From assembly GCF_000165425.1 (NCBI RefSeq), contig NW_001799522.1, positions 124,001-188,000 of the forward strand: a DNA stretch of 64,000 bases, written 5' to 3'. Both the position numbers and the translations under genes were made by a program. Numbering within the stretch: position 1 is the stretch's first letter; the number at the start of each line of letters is the position of its first letter. The notes beneath the pieces were generated by a model. It saw only the letters and a list, made by a program, of their open reading frames with translations. It was not told the origin of the DNA and did not search any database. Positions 12,524-24,470 of the stretch are shown in pieces. The DNA comes from Paramecium tetraurelia. Its lineage: Eukaryota > Ciliophora > Oligohymenophorea > Peniculida > Parameciidae.

Positions 12524-14134
12524 TCAATAAATGGTTTTACAATTATAACCAGATCTTTTTTTGTATTCTTACAGTAATTTTTTAGTTAAATTATCGTTAA
12601 GGGAATGCTTTTATTAGTATTATTGTAAGAGTTTCTTTATTTATAATTGATTTTCCAAATAATCAGCATTTAATTTTTATTATCCATTTAAATCAACACT
12701 TATATCTTTACGCAACTTGTTTATAAATTAAATATTTACTGAATGTTAAGCTTCTTCAATCTATTCAGCACATGAAAAAGGTCTTGGAATCTGTATCACT
12801 TCTTGAGGCTGTTTGCGAAAACTATGAACAGAATTGTTTGATCTATTTGCCTCAGTGTGTTAAGATGAAGAAGCCTTCTTTTAAGGTTTAGTTGAATTGA
12901 TTGTAGATTTTTCAGAACAGCCTTTTATTGATTATTATCTTTTGAATTCTTGATCTTTTGAAATAGTAATGATAATTTACTTATGAGATTTAACACATTT
13001 TATGTTGTCTAATTTCTTTGATGATTTATAGTAACTTATGATGTTTCATAATTAGATAAATTACTTTTTCTATTTTTATCCGGATATTCACTAGTTTCAG
13101 TTTGTACTCGACTAGCTTAATTATTTGATTTATTATTAGTATTGTTGTTATTATTATTATTGTTGGAGATGTGAGTTGAAAATATACGTTTCTATGAATT
13201 ATTCCGAAATTTAATGTAATCATCTTATGGCTCTGTTCGTAATCGGTTATCCTTTTAAAATATTGTTAACATTTACATATTCTTAACCAAGACATTTAAA
13301 TTTATCTTTTTAGCCATTCAATGAGATAGTCTATTATTTCATAAACTCATTTTCAATATTATCTTTTTCTAACTAGGTTTTTTTCGATTATTGTCCAAAC
13401 TTTATATTTTAAGAATTTAAATCAACTTTTGAATTTAGTTTAATGTTTTGTATATCCTTTTCTTGTATCTTTAATTTTTGATTCAATGTATTATTTTTTT
13501 CATTTAGAATCTTGATTTGAATAATAAAATACTTGGAATTCATTTTTGAGTGTCTACAACTCTTCTTCTAAATCATCTTTAATTTTGAGCACATCTTCTA
13601 ACTTTGATTGTGTATTTTCAGCAAACAACTTCAATTATTGTTCAATCTTGATTAGTTCATAATAAATACTCGTATATGTTGACGGATCTCAGCTTCCAAT
13701 TTGATCAATTATTCTTCATAATCATTTTAGTTTCTAGAGTTGTGATCTTCTATCTGTTATTCTAAATTGAACTAATCTCACTCAAAGAATACTTTATTTT
13801 GCAAGACAATCGAGAATATGCATCCGATATAACAAATTAAAGAGATGGGATCTGTATATAAATCTTCCTGTTTATCAAGAGGCACCACTTTCTTTATCTA
13901 ACACAATAATAACTATTAATAGTTTATGATTTAAACTTGGTCTTCTGTTTTTTAGATGCTGCTTTTTATTTATTAATAGAGTTCCACTACAGATTTTTGA
14001 AGTTTTAAATCAAATTTCTTTTCCGTATGTTCTGAACTTTGTTTAAAATTGGATTCTAAGGATGTATTGATATCATCATGATAATGCTATTACTATTGCA
14101 ATAAATGCAACAAAGTTTTTGATTTTTACTACAT
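12524..14134 (-). CDS. Coiled-coil protein, Asn/Gln-rich, unknown function
   Basis: About 497 aa, with five introns of 21-26 nt, all needed to keep one frame. Residues about 1-330 are heptad-rich and predicted coiled coil (for example KLEDVLKIKDDLEEELQTLK). An Asn run and a polar Ser/Thr region follow. The C-terminus is charged. There is no signal peptide, membrane segment or known domain. The length and architecture suit a cortical, basal-body or cytoskeletal protein, but this is inference. Confidence 0.75.
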
Positions 14135-14236
14135 TATTTTAAATAAATAACTGATTAGAATAGAGTTTTAAAATAAATTTTAGTTTTATATATACATATA
14201 TCTTTAAAGGAATAGAGAAACTATGAAAATAGACAT

Positions 14237-14745
14237 TCAAAATATGTAACTTTGAGTCATATCAACAGGAGAATGAGTCTAAAGATCAAGTTTAACATCA
14301 GGAATAAACTCACTTTCAATTGTTAATAAGTCATCCAAACAAAATGTTAGAGTTTTTTAGAATGTATTTATAGTATATGCTACATATATATTCAACAGAC
14401 ATAACACTTGAGAAGTTGAATTGCTTTACTTGTAATCTTGAGCAGGCAATAACGATGTTTCTTTTATAGATGAATTGTAATACTAAATTCTATCAACCAT
14501 ATGACGTCTATTACTATTTCTAGATCTCCATCTATTCATCACTTCTGCAATTCATTTAAAATAAGTTTCGTTGACATTAGTTTCTTAAAACAATTGGTCT
14601 TAATTCTGAAATTCGTAGATTCTCTTTTTTTTGTTATCAGTTTTGATTGTCTGATAAAACAAATAAAAGCAACCCAACATGTAAGTTTTTAGTAGAACTG
14701 ATTTCCTTGGGAAGACTTCCCTAAGTTTTCTAATAAGCAAGACAT
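14237..14745 (-). pseudogene. Small unrecognised gene, frame uncertain or broken
   Basis: The minus strand contains protein-like segments: a start MSCLLENLGKSSQGN, then ENLRISELRPIVLRN, then VMNRWRSRNSNRRHMVDRIQ, then a C-terminus DDLLTIESEFIPDVK...VDMTQSYIF with TGA at 14237. A 28-nt and a 31-nt intron join most of it, but one in-frame TGA then remains near 14640. It may be a missed splice, a pseudogene, or a sequence error. No family recognised. Confidence 0.4.
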
Positions 14746-15329
14746 TTTGTAATATTTATTAATAATTCATACAATATTAACGTATAAAAGATATAAAAGC
14801 ACTATAATTAGACTAATAATTAGATAAGATGACATGAGTCAGTTGTTCGTAATAGAAATTTGTTAATTCAAATTATTTTTATACTAAAAGAATTCCATAT
14901 TTATCAAAATAATTGTAATTTACTTAACTATTTATAAATGTATATCTAAGAAAGTTTGAAATAAATAAATTATTTCAATAAACCAATTTTTTCCCTATTT
15001 CATTTTGTTTATAATTTCATCAATCAATATTAATGAGGATGACTTCATAAAATAAATTAGTGTATTATAGATAGTTATTTTTACAAAAATAGATTTAACT
15101 TTAAAAACCTAATCATTCTGAATTTAATGTTCAATAATTGTCTACAAATACAAAATGAGAGTGAGTAAGAGCTAATTATACTCTTTATAGTTTTATTTGA
15201 GGCATATACTAAAGTATGATAATACTAAACCATCTAAGTACTCTAAAAGCCTGGATTGCAAATTTTAATTAATTAATGAATTGAGTTGAGTTGAGTTAAT
15301 AATGAATTCATTATTTGAATTATAATATA
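14746..15329. other. AT-rich intergenic region
   Basis: About 580 bases with no supported gene. Near 15280 there is a small direct repeat of GAGTT units just upstream of COQ2. Confidence 0.4.
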
Positions 15330-16190
15330 ATGATTAAATATTTGAGTGCTCACTTAAGATTGGCTCGTCATGATAAACCAATTGGGGCTTTGTTGCTTCA
15401 CATTCCTTGTGTATGGGGAACCATCTTGGGATAACCAACTTTTAATTTTTAAGAAATAATTTGGTACAGTAGTGTATTTGGAGTTGGATCATTCACGATG
15501 AGAGCAGCAGGGTGTGTGGTGAATGATATGTGGGACAGGAATATTGATAATAAAGTGGAACGCACGAGACAGAGGCCATTGGCTTCAGGAGAGTTATAAA
15601 TGAAGGATGCATGGATTAGTTTATTTGCACATTGTTCAGTTGGATTATTAGTATTGACTCAGCTTAGTTGGAGTACAATAGCAGCATCATTTGGAATAGT
15701 GCCAATAGCCTTTTTGTATCCTCTGGCTAAAAGATATTTTAGTTATCCTCAATTGGTGTTGGGAATAGCATTTAATTGGGGTGTAGTTGTTGGAGGGTTG
15801 TAATTGGCAGGGATGCTAAATCCAACGATTATGTTGGGATATGCGGCTGGAATAGTAAATACGTTGATATACGATACAGTCTATGGGCATTAAGATAAAG
15901 AATATGATAAGAGTTTGGGATTATATTCAACAGCTTATACTTTGCCTAAGAATACTCCTTTGTATTTGACTTGGGTATTTTCTGGATTGATTGGGTTAAC
16001 GTGTTATGCTGCATCATATCATCCGGGAGTTTATCCATTGATTGTTTTGAATTAATTAGACATGTATTTGAGATTGAAGGCAACTGACTTTGACAATCCT
16101 GAGAGTTGCGGTAAATTCTTTAGAGATTTCAAATGGTTTTAGATAACCATAGCATTGATATTTGGGGCTGGTTCGTATATGAAGTAATGA
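15330..16190 (+). CDS. COQ2: 4-hydroxybenzoate polyprenyltransferase (ubiquinone biosynthesis)
   Basis: Intronless 286-aa UbiA-superfamily membrane enzyme. The first Asp-rich motif is [20 protein letters not shown] and the second is [17 protein letters not shown]. Both bind Mg2+-polyprenyl diphosphate. It starts directly with [20 protein letters not shown], typical of COQ2/UbiA, and has about eight hydrophobic segments. It attaches the polyprenyl tail to 4-hydroxybenzoate at the inner mitochondrial membrane. The N-terminus lacks an obvious long presequence. The stop is TAA (Gln) followed by TGA. Confidence 0.95.
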
Positions 16191-16239
16191 TTGATCAAAT
16201 TGTTTTAATTTATAATTAAATAAAGTCATTTTTTGGTAG

Positions 16240-17236
16240 ATGTTTGAAAGGAAGGAATTGAAGGCAAGAGTGAAAAAAAAGTTTGAATAAATAAGTGAGG
16301 ATTAAGAGATCATCTTCAGTATTAAGAGAAAACTAGGAGATCAATCCTATGACAACATATGTACAATTAAACACCATGAATTTAAGATTTATTAAATGAT
16401 GAAGAAATGTTGCGGTTTATCAATTCCAGGAAACAACAGAAGTTAAATTTTGATGATGTCATTAATTAAACAAAAAATCTATCTTTGGATGATAACACCC
16501 AAAAAATGTAAATTTAAATTTCTAATCTATTAGTGTAGTATTGGAGAAACTCTATTCTGATGACACTCCTCAATATAATGAAGAAACTCAGCAGTAAAGT
16601 ATTTTAAAGGATCGAAGAGAGTAATTCGTGGATAAATTTAGAAGAGACATAAGGGATAAGATGTTATAGGAGAAAAGAAATAAGGTGAGGAATCACTTTT
16701 TATCATAGTTCATTATTGAATTAGAGTAGGATAAGGGTAATCTCAGGTGTTGTGATCAATAACAGAATGAGTAATTAGAAAAAGACTATTATGTAATGAA
16801 GTAAGTGAATAAGAATGAAATGAATCAGGAAAAGAAAAAGAGTGCTCTCATGAACATTGATGCCAAATAAATAGAAAAATATTTCGATAATTATTATGTT
16901 GACAGTGAACACAATTCAAGTATTGACAGTGAAGACTCTCAAAGGACAGATTAAGATGCATATGAGTATCCTGAAAATGAAAGTTCGGATGATGAAGATG
17001 TCGAAGTGGACGATGATTACTATGATAACAATAGTGATGATTCTCAGAAATACAAAAAGTATAGGAGGAAAGATATTCAAGAGAAGGATGATTAAATTGA
17101 AATTGATGAATAATAATAAGCTTAAGGAATTGAGATCAATCAAGTTTAAGCTTTCATGAGTTTTATTAAATAACATGAACAATTAAAATAAGAAAAATAA
17201 TGTTGGAAAACATTTGACTATGAAAATGATTTTTGA
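16240..17236 (+). CDS. Iwr1/SLC7A6OS-like protein, possible RNA polymerase II import factor
   Basis: About 314 aa, with two 26-nt introns. Near the N-terminus is IIFSIKRKLGDQSYDNIYL, like the Iwr1 N-terminal signature of a basic RxKRK stretch. The C-terminal third is acidic, with DSEDSQRTDQDAYEYPENES, resembling the Iwr1 motif around NDYPDE. The middle is charged and helical. In yeast, Iwr1 binds assembled RNA polymerase II and directs its nuclear import. The match rests on two short motifs, so the assignment is tentative. An overlapping minus-strand frame at 16.9-17.2 kb is a shadow. Confidence 0.6.
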
Positions 17237-17280
17237 TTTATATATTTAATCAATATATTTTAGTTTATTAAGAATCTTGA

Positions 17281-17697
17281 TCAATTTGCAAATTAAACTT
17301 TTTTTGAGTTTTTTGATACCTAGGGCTATTATTATTGTGCAATTTAGTTCATCTCTGCCTAAAACTTTGAAAACACGTTCCCTTGCATTCCATGTTATGA
17401 TGGCAAAGCTTGAAATGTAACAAAATTTTGAAATTGTTGTTCTGATGATAAACTTTAAAATGAATATTATTATATCGTTGATAGTTACGATGTTTTTTGT
17501 GGTTCCTTCAAAACACTCAATTATTGTTGTTTTCTCTTTGGATATTCTTCATCTGAATCAGACTAACTTAACATTTATGGCTATTAATCCCCTTATTTTA
17601 AGGATCCTAATTTAGATGCCTCCGGATGAGAAGTTTCATCTTCATATTAAAATGTTTCGACTCTTTCCACTCTCTTACAACATTACCCATTTCCCAT
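17281..17697 (-). CDS. Small Gln-rich protein with a potential N-myristoylation/palmitoylation start
   Basis: 138 aa from the Met at 17697, no intron. It begins MGNGQCCKRVERVE: Gly at position 2 with adjacent Cys residues is a typical N-myristoyl plus palmitoyl signal for plasma-membrane anchoring. The rest is Gln/Ser-rich without known domains. An in-frame ATG 81 nt upstream (17778) would hide that signal and is less attractive. Function unknown; a membrane-cortex adaptor is a guess from the lipidation motif alone. Confidence 0.6.
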
Positions 17698-17886
17698 TAA
17701 TATTAATTTAATTAATGCAGTATTAAAAAGTGAATTGATGTCCTCAATAGAAAGATATTTAACATAATTAAGCCTCATTTTATATATTATGCCTTAATTG
17801 ATTGCAATTACATAAATTACATTCACTAAAATTACCAAAAAATTTATATTACAATACTAATAAATTTAATTAAGTAAAAAACAAAG

Positions 17887-19183
17887 TCAAATATGGGACA
17901 ATACGCTGCCATCTAATATTTGACTATATAATTGCTGACTCAATTGTTCATTCTTCTCCACCACCTCCTAATACTTTTGATATAACTACCGTATATAATC
18001 AATATCTTACCTAAACGTAATCCTATTGGGCCTTCTTAGGCAATTTTAAGGTCTTCTTATTATTGCTTTATATGATCTTCTCTATCTGTAATCTCAAGCT
18101 GTCCACTTCCAAAGCCGATGATCTAACCAAATCCTTCAATTTAAAATTCTCCTATTCCAAATGAGTAATTGTTCCATTCAGATGCTTTATTTTTTATTCA
18201 TACAGTTATTTAAATTACTGAATTTTTTGTTGAATTAAATCTATATCAACTTAGTTATTATTTTTAATTGTTAGATCCAGATTGTTTTTCTCCTCCAATT
18301 CCTGAATTTATAGATTTTTCTTCTGAATAATCTTTTTATATTCTGTCTGCATGCGATCAAAACTTTCATTTTGAGTCTTAATTTACTCCTAATAATTCTT
18401 GATCTCCTCATGTAGTGTATTATTCTTGAACATTAAATCTTAATTATCAATTTATAACATTTATAATTGAGTTTTATTCTATCTTACTTGTTCCTCAGCC
18501 TTTATCATTTATTAATAGTATTCATTCTAAGATTAAGTCTCGGTCAATTGCTTTTCTATGTTCTGTAAATGCTATCGTAATTAACTGATTTCATTGCTTT
18601 ATCCATCATTTTCATTGCTTTTTGTAATTTCGATTTCCTATCTCAAATGTTCGTTTTCAGATACCAACAAAGGCACCATCTGACTGTATTAATGAAGCAT
18701 CTCAGTCAGATGTTCGATCTATTTGAAATACGATTCTGGATATTGATTTGGGAATAGTTGACTTAATTTCTCCAATTCTCTATCCTTGCATCTACATGTT
18801 ATTTATAAGAACTCTATAAATTTTGGCTATTAACTTTAGTTCATTTTGATCGAATAATCTAATTGCTACATTAAATCCATTGCTTTATAAGTGTCATTCA
18901 CAAACCCTTTATTAAGAGCCAACCAGACTTGATCATAATCAATCTATTCTAACTTGGCCTAAGGGATGAAGGCTTCTATTTATCTATCAGTTGGACATAT
19001 TTCGTCTAGTGATTGATACAACTCTATAATTTTTGAACCATATATTTTAATTTGCAGAATCATTTTTTCGAAAAGCTCGATCTCAGATTCCACGTTCTAT
19101 TAAGGAAGCACTACAAGATTTGAGTTCACTTATTTGACATAATTCTAAATCTGGTAAAAGTCTTCATCAAATTCAAGGTACAT
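17887..19183 (-). CDS. Long coiled-coil protein, unknown function
   Basis: About 423 aa, with one 25-nt intron near the C-terminus. It starts MYLEFDEDFYQIQNY. The first 150 aa are a mixed helical region (EICPTDKQIEAFIP, DYDQVWLALNKGF). Roughly residues 170-400 are continuous heptads rich in Gln, Glu, Lys and Leu. No membrane segment. It ends ILDGSVLSHI and TGA. Basal-body or cytoskeletal use is plausible. The start was chosen because it lies 49 bp below the upstream gene's stop and follows a short AT-rich leader. Confidence 0.78.
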
Positions 19184-19232
19184 GTATAAAAATTTAAATT
19201 TAATATTGTTAATAATAAAATCATCATCTTGT

Positions 19233-20588
19233 TCAATACCTTTTATTTTAAATTTATTCCATTAGCAATCTTTATTAGATTCTTTCCTAATCAGACAAAT
19301 AATAAAACTCTTCATCATTGTGGGATGCTTGATTTTAATTGGGAATATTAGGTTTTGGTTGTTCCTATCTTCTAGACTCTATTTCTTTCTACAGTTTTTA
19401 ATGTTACTTATATTGTGCATAACTCATTTGTAATTAATCAGCTTAAATAGACTCCAGCAATATTCTGCCTATTATACTTTCACCATTATCAATATCATTA
19501 ATAGAATTTTTAGCATCCTTACTTTAAGAATTTCTATCTTCGAAAATTTTTTTTTTTTCATTCTCCTATTTCATCTATTATGGTTGTGTTTACTTATTTT
19601 AATTAACTTACATTTGATTTTTGAGACCTTAATCCATTTTTGGATTACCCATTAATGTGTTGTCATTGATATATTAATCTTTAGTAAAATATGATTAGAA
19701 ATCTTTTCCTGATGAATTTTAAACCTATTAGAATGTCCTTCCTTAATTGTCCATTCTATTTAAATTTTTATTCTAATTATTCTAATTCTATTATAATTAT
19801 TATTGTAATTGTTGGTTTTATAGTGCATTTAATTTTTATTCCATTTCATATTAGGAATACTCTTAGCTTTAAGTCTAAGATGTATTAGTTCCTTAAGGCA
19901 GCACTGAATTATTCTTAGAATCCCGTAAGAGCCTCTGCATTTCCATATACTCCATAGATAGTTTGTAAGCCTAATATTAATCATCTTAAATCTATTTTTT
20001 ATTTTACTATAATTACTTCTGAGTAGTGTAAACTAGGTTTCAAGCCAATACTTTATTAATACATTTACTATGGATCTTAGTATGGCAGAGCTTAACCTTG
20101 ACTATAATTTGAACTCTAATTAAATTAAGGATTATTCATTTCTTGAATTGTGATATTTTTTTATCTCTGATCCTCTTGTTTAGGCCTAATTGCATGGCAG
20201 ATTTGTAGATGATATTATATATCTCTCATCATTACATATTGTGAACAATGATTACAACGTAATGTTCTACTGCCGCAGGTTTTCTCATGATCTTAATAGT
20301 CAATATGAGGCAATTAAAGTGAACAATAATCACACTTAGTTTATCTATTACTACATATATGTTTTCTAGGGTCTTAATATAATGAAATTGCAAACCTTAA
20401 ACTTTTGTTTTGCAAACTTAGCACCATTAGAGTTAATGAAATTCTATATCATGCAATTCTTATTCATTTTTATCGTAGAATTGCCCACATCTATCACATC
20501 TAATGCAGTTTTTTTCGCAATACATTTGGTGTAGTGTTAGTTTATAATCCTCTATCTATTTTCGGCAGAATTTGCAGTTTTAAAACAT
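19233..20588 (-). CDS. TRAF-type zinc-finger protein with long Gln/Asn-rich tail
   Basis: About 437 aa, with introns of 23 and 19 nt. Residues 1-130 hold repeated Cys/His fingers: CKFCRKQIEDYKLTLHQMYC, CIRCDRCGQFYDKNEQELHD, WCQVCKTKV, CDYCSLQLPHIDYQDHEKTC and LRCNHCSQYVMMRDIQYHLQ. Their spacing (C-x2-C...H-x3-5-C/H) resembles TRAF-type fingers of TRAFD1/XAF1-like proteins. The remaining 300 aa are Gln/Asn-rich, with many TAA/TAG Gln codons, ending in a helical SDQERIQQRLLMEQIQNKR. There is no RING or MATH domain. A protein-protein adaptor is likely; ubiquitin ligation is not supported. Confidence 0.8.
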
Positions 20589-20870
20589 TTTATTTATATA
20601 TTTTAATAATTTAATTATTTCATCTAGTCTTTTCGTCTATAAATATTCTGAGAGAGTTCCTTATTGTTCTATAATAAATCTATTATCATCGTAGTTAAAT
20701 AATAGGCATCAATCATTATTATTATGAACTTTACTAATCAATGAATGACAGAAATGATTGATTTAATACATAATTCTGATTAATAATGATTTCTGATATT
20801 CAAATGGAATGATCTTGGAAAATTGAAGTTATTGTTTTAGTTGATATTATTTAGTATAATAACATATAAT
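20589..20870. promoter_or_regulatory. Divergent spacer between zinc-finger and TLC genes
   Basis: About 280 bp between two divergent start codons, AT-rich, without a reading frame. It must contain both promoters; no specific element can be named. Confidence 0.35.
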
Positions 20871-21783
20871 ATGTTAAATCTTGATAACATAGATTTAGTG
20901 AACAACACTTCTAATCAAATGAAGGTGTTTTGCTATTCTTTCTTTATTCGGACTTCAATATTTGCAATAATTAATTAGAAAGTCCATTTAAAGAAACACC
21001 CCAAGAAAGTTTAAGATGATATCAAAAACAGAATTGTATCAATCATTCACGGTTCCTTAACATTTTGGGCTGCTGCATATATAATGTTGGGTAATAGAGA
21101 TATGCATTTGCAGTTGAATAACCAGGATTCGGTGCGATTAATTCTCAGGCCATGCAATTTACAATGATAATTAGTGCTTCATACTTTGTCTACGATTTCC
21201 TTGCCTGTCTCTACTATGATCTTGCAGACATGTCACTGGTTTCTCATCATTCTTTAGCCATTTGTGGATATGCTGTGGCTACCTTCTCAAAGTTCGGAGC
21301 TCCATCTTCAATTTGTAAGTGCTAATTCAGATTTCTTATGGGGGTTGATGTCAGCTGAAGTATCTAACTTTCCTATGCATATGAGAGTGATCTTCAGACA
21401 AGTAGGTTTACGACATACCAAATTATATGAAGCATGTGAATGGGCTTATTTTGGTAATGGATCTATAATTAAACTATTAGCATTGTATATCATATTCAGA
21501 GGATCCTTAGTTCCTTATATGGTTTGGAATACTTGGCCAGAAAGCGAAGTTCCTTTGTTGGTTAAGATAACAGCCACTGGTTTATTCTTATAATCAGTAT
21601 ACTTCATCTTTGAGTAAATCTACTAATTTATATTCTTATAGGATGAAAAAGATTCTTATTAGTTAATATTTCTAGTATTAAGAAAGAAAGAAAAAAAATA
21701 TCCATCATTTTTGGTTTAGTGTCAACTAAAGAGTTTATGAATTATCATATATTAACAACTAAAAAAAAGATAAGGTATTTTGA
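20871..21783 (+). CDS. TLC-domain membrane protein (TLCD4/TMEM56-like)
   Basis: About 277 aa, with three introns (23, 28 and 28 nt). It has several membrane segments and the TLC signature: RIVSIIHGSLTFWAAAY, SYFVYDFLACLYYDLADMSL, VSHHSLAICGYAVATFS and LMSAEVSNFPMHMR. The charged final segment after GLFLQSVYFIFE fits the last helix and tail of the family. TLC proteins include ceramide synthases and lipid-regulating TLCD proteins. The Lag1p motif of ceramide synthases (HHxxT) is only partial here, so a lipid-homeostasis TLCD role is more likely than ceramide synthesis. Confidence 0.8.
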
Positions 21784-22027
21784 GTATGTATTATAAAAAT
21801 GTAACAAAAATCGTTTTCATTACTAATATCCTTAATATAATATTTATAACACAGAAATTTTCATTTATCTTTTACCTAAATTGAAGGGTATGTTTTTCTG
21901 ATTTAAGACACAAAATTCATTTATTTTTAAATTAGATCTCCATGAACGAAATTTGACATTCTTTAAATTTAGGGAAAGAGGGTAAGTTTATAGTATATGG
22001 TTTTAAAATATAAATTATAAAATTATA

Positions 22028-23324
22028 ATGAATTTCACTTTAGAGGGAAAACTTAAAATAGATTAATTTTTGCAATTACTCAAAATCTTCTCTAATCCTA
22101 CTATTATATGTGATGATGAAAGTATTTAACTGATTTTAACTAAAAGAAATACAATTTTCAGAAATACCGGAGAATTAAAAATTTAATGAACTCAATAAAT
22201 CAGATAAACCTGCTAGTTATGCCTAAATAAACAATGATTTCTTTAATGAATATTAAACATAAATTAGAGAAAATCATCTAAAATTTGCAGAAACTAGTTG
22301 TCTAAATATTAAGATGTAGCAAGATGTTTGTTTATTAAATTCTTAATTGAATTATGTTTGTTGTTAAGTTCCAATTGATATGATATACAAAGCACTTAAG
22401 CCATTAGCAAAATCACACATAAAGATTTTGAAATTGTCATTTTCCTACTTACTTATTGAATAAAATTATGACAACAAATAAATTTAGTTAAATTTTATAG
22501 TTGGAGCCTATTCAGAGAGAGGTTTCTTCACTATCGTGAAACCTGTAAACATGCTTCAATAGAAGGAGATAGAACTTCCAAATTTAAAAAATAAAGTAAT
22601 TACTATAAATTAGGAAAACTGCAAAACTATAATTCAGTAAATGAAAACATATCCAATTTCATTAATTTGTAATGTCGATGAAATATCCTTCTCTCCATTA
22701 TCTGTGGATTTAGAATAAGTAGATATTTGGTCGGGTGCTTTGACATATTATAATTCATCATTAGTAGAAGAAGTCTACGGTAGTTTAAGTATTTAATCAA
22801 TTTATACAAAAACATATAACCCAATTTTGAGTTATTGTGCAAAAGTTAAGTAAGATTGCACAATCTATATCACTCCATCTGAAAATGATTCAAAAGCAGC
22901 CATCTTATATTTTGTATCTAGTTAATCAAACATAATCATCTGCAATAGATAATAAGTCATAACAAGTGATGAATCAAAAGAATAGGGCAAGTTATTTTAA
23001 AATATTAGCGATGAATTACTTGATGAAATAGAATAAATTAGTAGCCAATTTGAGAAAAAGTTTTCTTAAATTTAAATAACAACTAATGTTAAAGATAATT
23101 ACATCGGTAGCTATGATAATTAACCTTTAAAAATGGCTTATTCAGCTATTGAAGACAACAACAGTAAAATGTATAGTACAATCAATTAAAAAGAGCCTTT
23201 ATTGTTTGTCCCACCAAAAGTAACAGGATCAATCAATGATGCTATCTTAGACTACATGACCAGAAATTCTTGCAAATAGACCTCTACTACTCTATCAAGA
23301 TATAAATCAAATTTTTAGAATTGA
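22028..23324 (+). CDS. Unknown 423-aa protein with possible C-terminal LisH-like motif
   Basis: About 423 aa, with one 25-nt intron near the start; otherwise a single open frame in which Gln is often TAA or TAG. It is soluble, with Asn, Ser and Gln bias and scattered Cys (TSCLNIKMQQDVC, LNYVCCQVP). Near the C-terminus, GSINDAILDYMTRNSCKQTS resembles a LisH dimerisation helix. No enzyme motif is visible. I do not recognise the protein. The continuity of the frame over 1.2 kb supports a real gene. Confidence 0.72.
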
Positions 23325-23638
23325 ATATATATTTTTCATAATTTTAAATCACAAATTCCTAATTAATCTTTAAATCAAAAAAATTAAATTAATAAATAAA
23401 AGTAAGTGATTAGGGTTTTAAATAAAGTAAATTAATTGTGGTATTATTTTAAATGTAAAAGATTATAAATTAATTACATTTACATTTAAATTTAACATAC
23501 TGACTCTCTCATTCAAATTAATTTATGATTATCTACTCTACTGAGTTTGATTAAACTTTAAGAATTTAGAATTCTAATCATATTATGAAATATAATAACT
23601 AAATATAAAACAAAGTATTAGAGAACATAATAATTTAA
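23325..23638. other. AT-rich spacer between convergent genes
   Basis: About 310 bases without a supported gene. Confidence 0.35.
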
Positions 23639-23902
23639 TCAAAAAATAGTGCAGCATTAATTCTTCGGTTTTTTGTTTTATTAGTTTTAAAGCTTACGTT
23701 TGCTAACATCAGTATTATAGCGTTTCCAATTTTCCACTATGAAAACATCATTTTTTTATTTAAAAAACACATTCAAATTCATATTTACTTCATCATCTAA
23801 ATTTTTAGCTTCCATATGGATATTGTTTAAACAAGGTCCAAAACCATGATTTTTATCATTTTTAATTTAACAACTTTCTTCATCTAGTGTTTGTGAATTC
23901 AT
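23639..23902 (-). CDS. Small 87-aa protein ending in a CaaX-type prenylation signal
   Basis: Intronless. It begins MNSQTLDEESCQIKND. The middle is polar, and the C-terminus is basic and ends KNQCCTIF. CTIF fits a CaaX box, and a Phe in the last position usually favours geranylgeranylation; the preceding Cys could be palmitoylated. No GTPase or SNARE motif is present, so it is not a small G protein. It is likely a membrane-tethered peptide-sized protein of unknown role. The frame is short, so the call rests on the start, stop and tail. Confidence 0.55.
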
Positions 23903-24196
23903 AACTTATAAATAAAATATAAAATCATTACATAATTTTTCAAATTAAGTAATTCCTTTATATCAGAATTGATCCTATTATGATTTTCTTTTATTCAAAT
24001 GGATAGCATAACAAATCTAAGTTATCATATTTTTATAATTCATTATTCACTTTGCGGTGTTAATTCTTTCTTTCTCTTTGTAACTGAATAGTAAATTTTG
24101 TAACTCTCGTTATTAGATTATAACTGAAGACTTTATTAACTAAGAACGTCTATATTATACTAAATCATCCATAAAGACGGAAAAATAAAATGAAAT

Positions 24197-24470
24197 ATGA
24201 AAATATCCACATTCTAGAATATTTAAAAAATAATATATGAATTGGAATCTCCTAGAACTTTGTCAGATTTAATTATAGACTTTAGTTAAAATCTATTATT
24301 TATTCGATGAATAGTAATTATTGTTAATTTCAAGTTATTACTTTAGCAAAGGATAACTAAAAGAAGCATCTCTCAACATATCCAGAATTCATGAATGTTT
24401 TAGTAAAATAAAAACTAATTAGATCAGCAATCTCAAAATCAATAAAATCATAATAATATTCATTATCCTG
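24197..24470 (+). pseudogene. Frame-broken relic overlapping the end of B9D2
   Basis: Plus-strand protein-like sequence in two frames: ELESPRTLSDLIIDFS, then after a single-base shift YYLFDEQQLLLISSYYFSKG and EASLNISRIHECFSKIKTNQ. No short intron repairs the shift. It runs into the 3' end of the convergent B9D2 gene. The rest of the region 23903-24459 holds nothing I can support. Confidence 0.35.

Noticed and set aside
16896-17182. Two overlapping ORFs of 87-88 aa on both strands
   Set aside because: Both are low-complexity shadows of the acidic C-terminus of the Iwr1-like gene.
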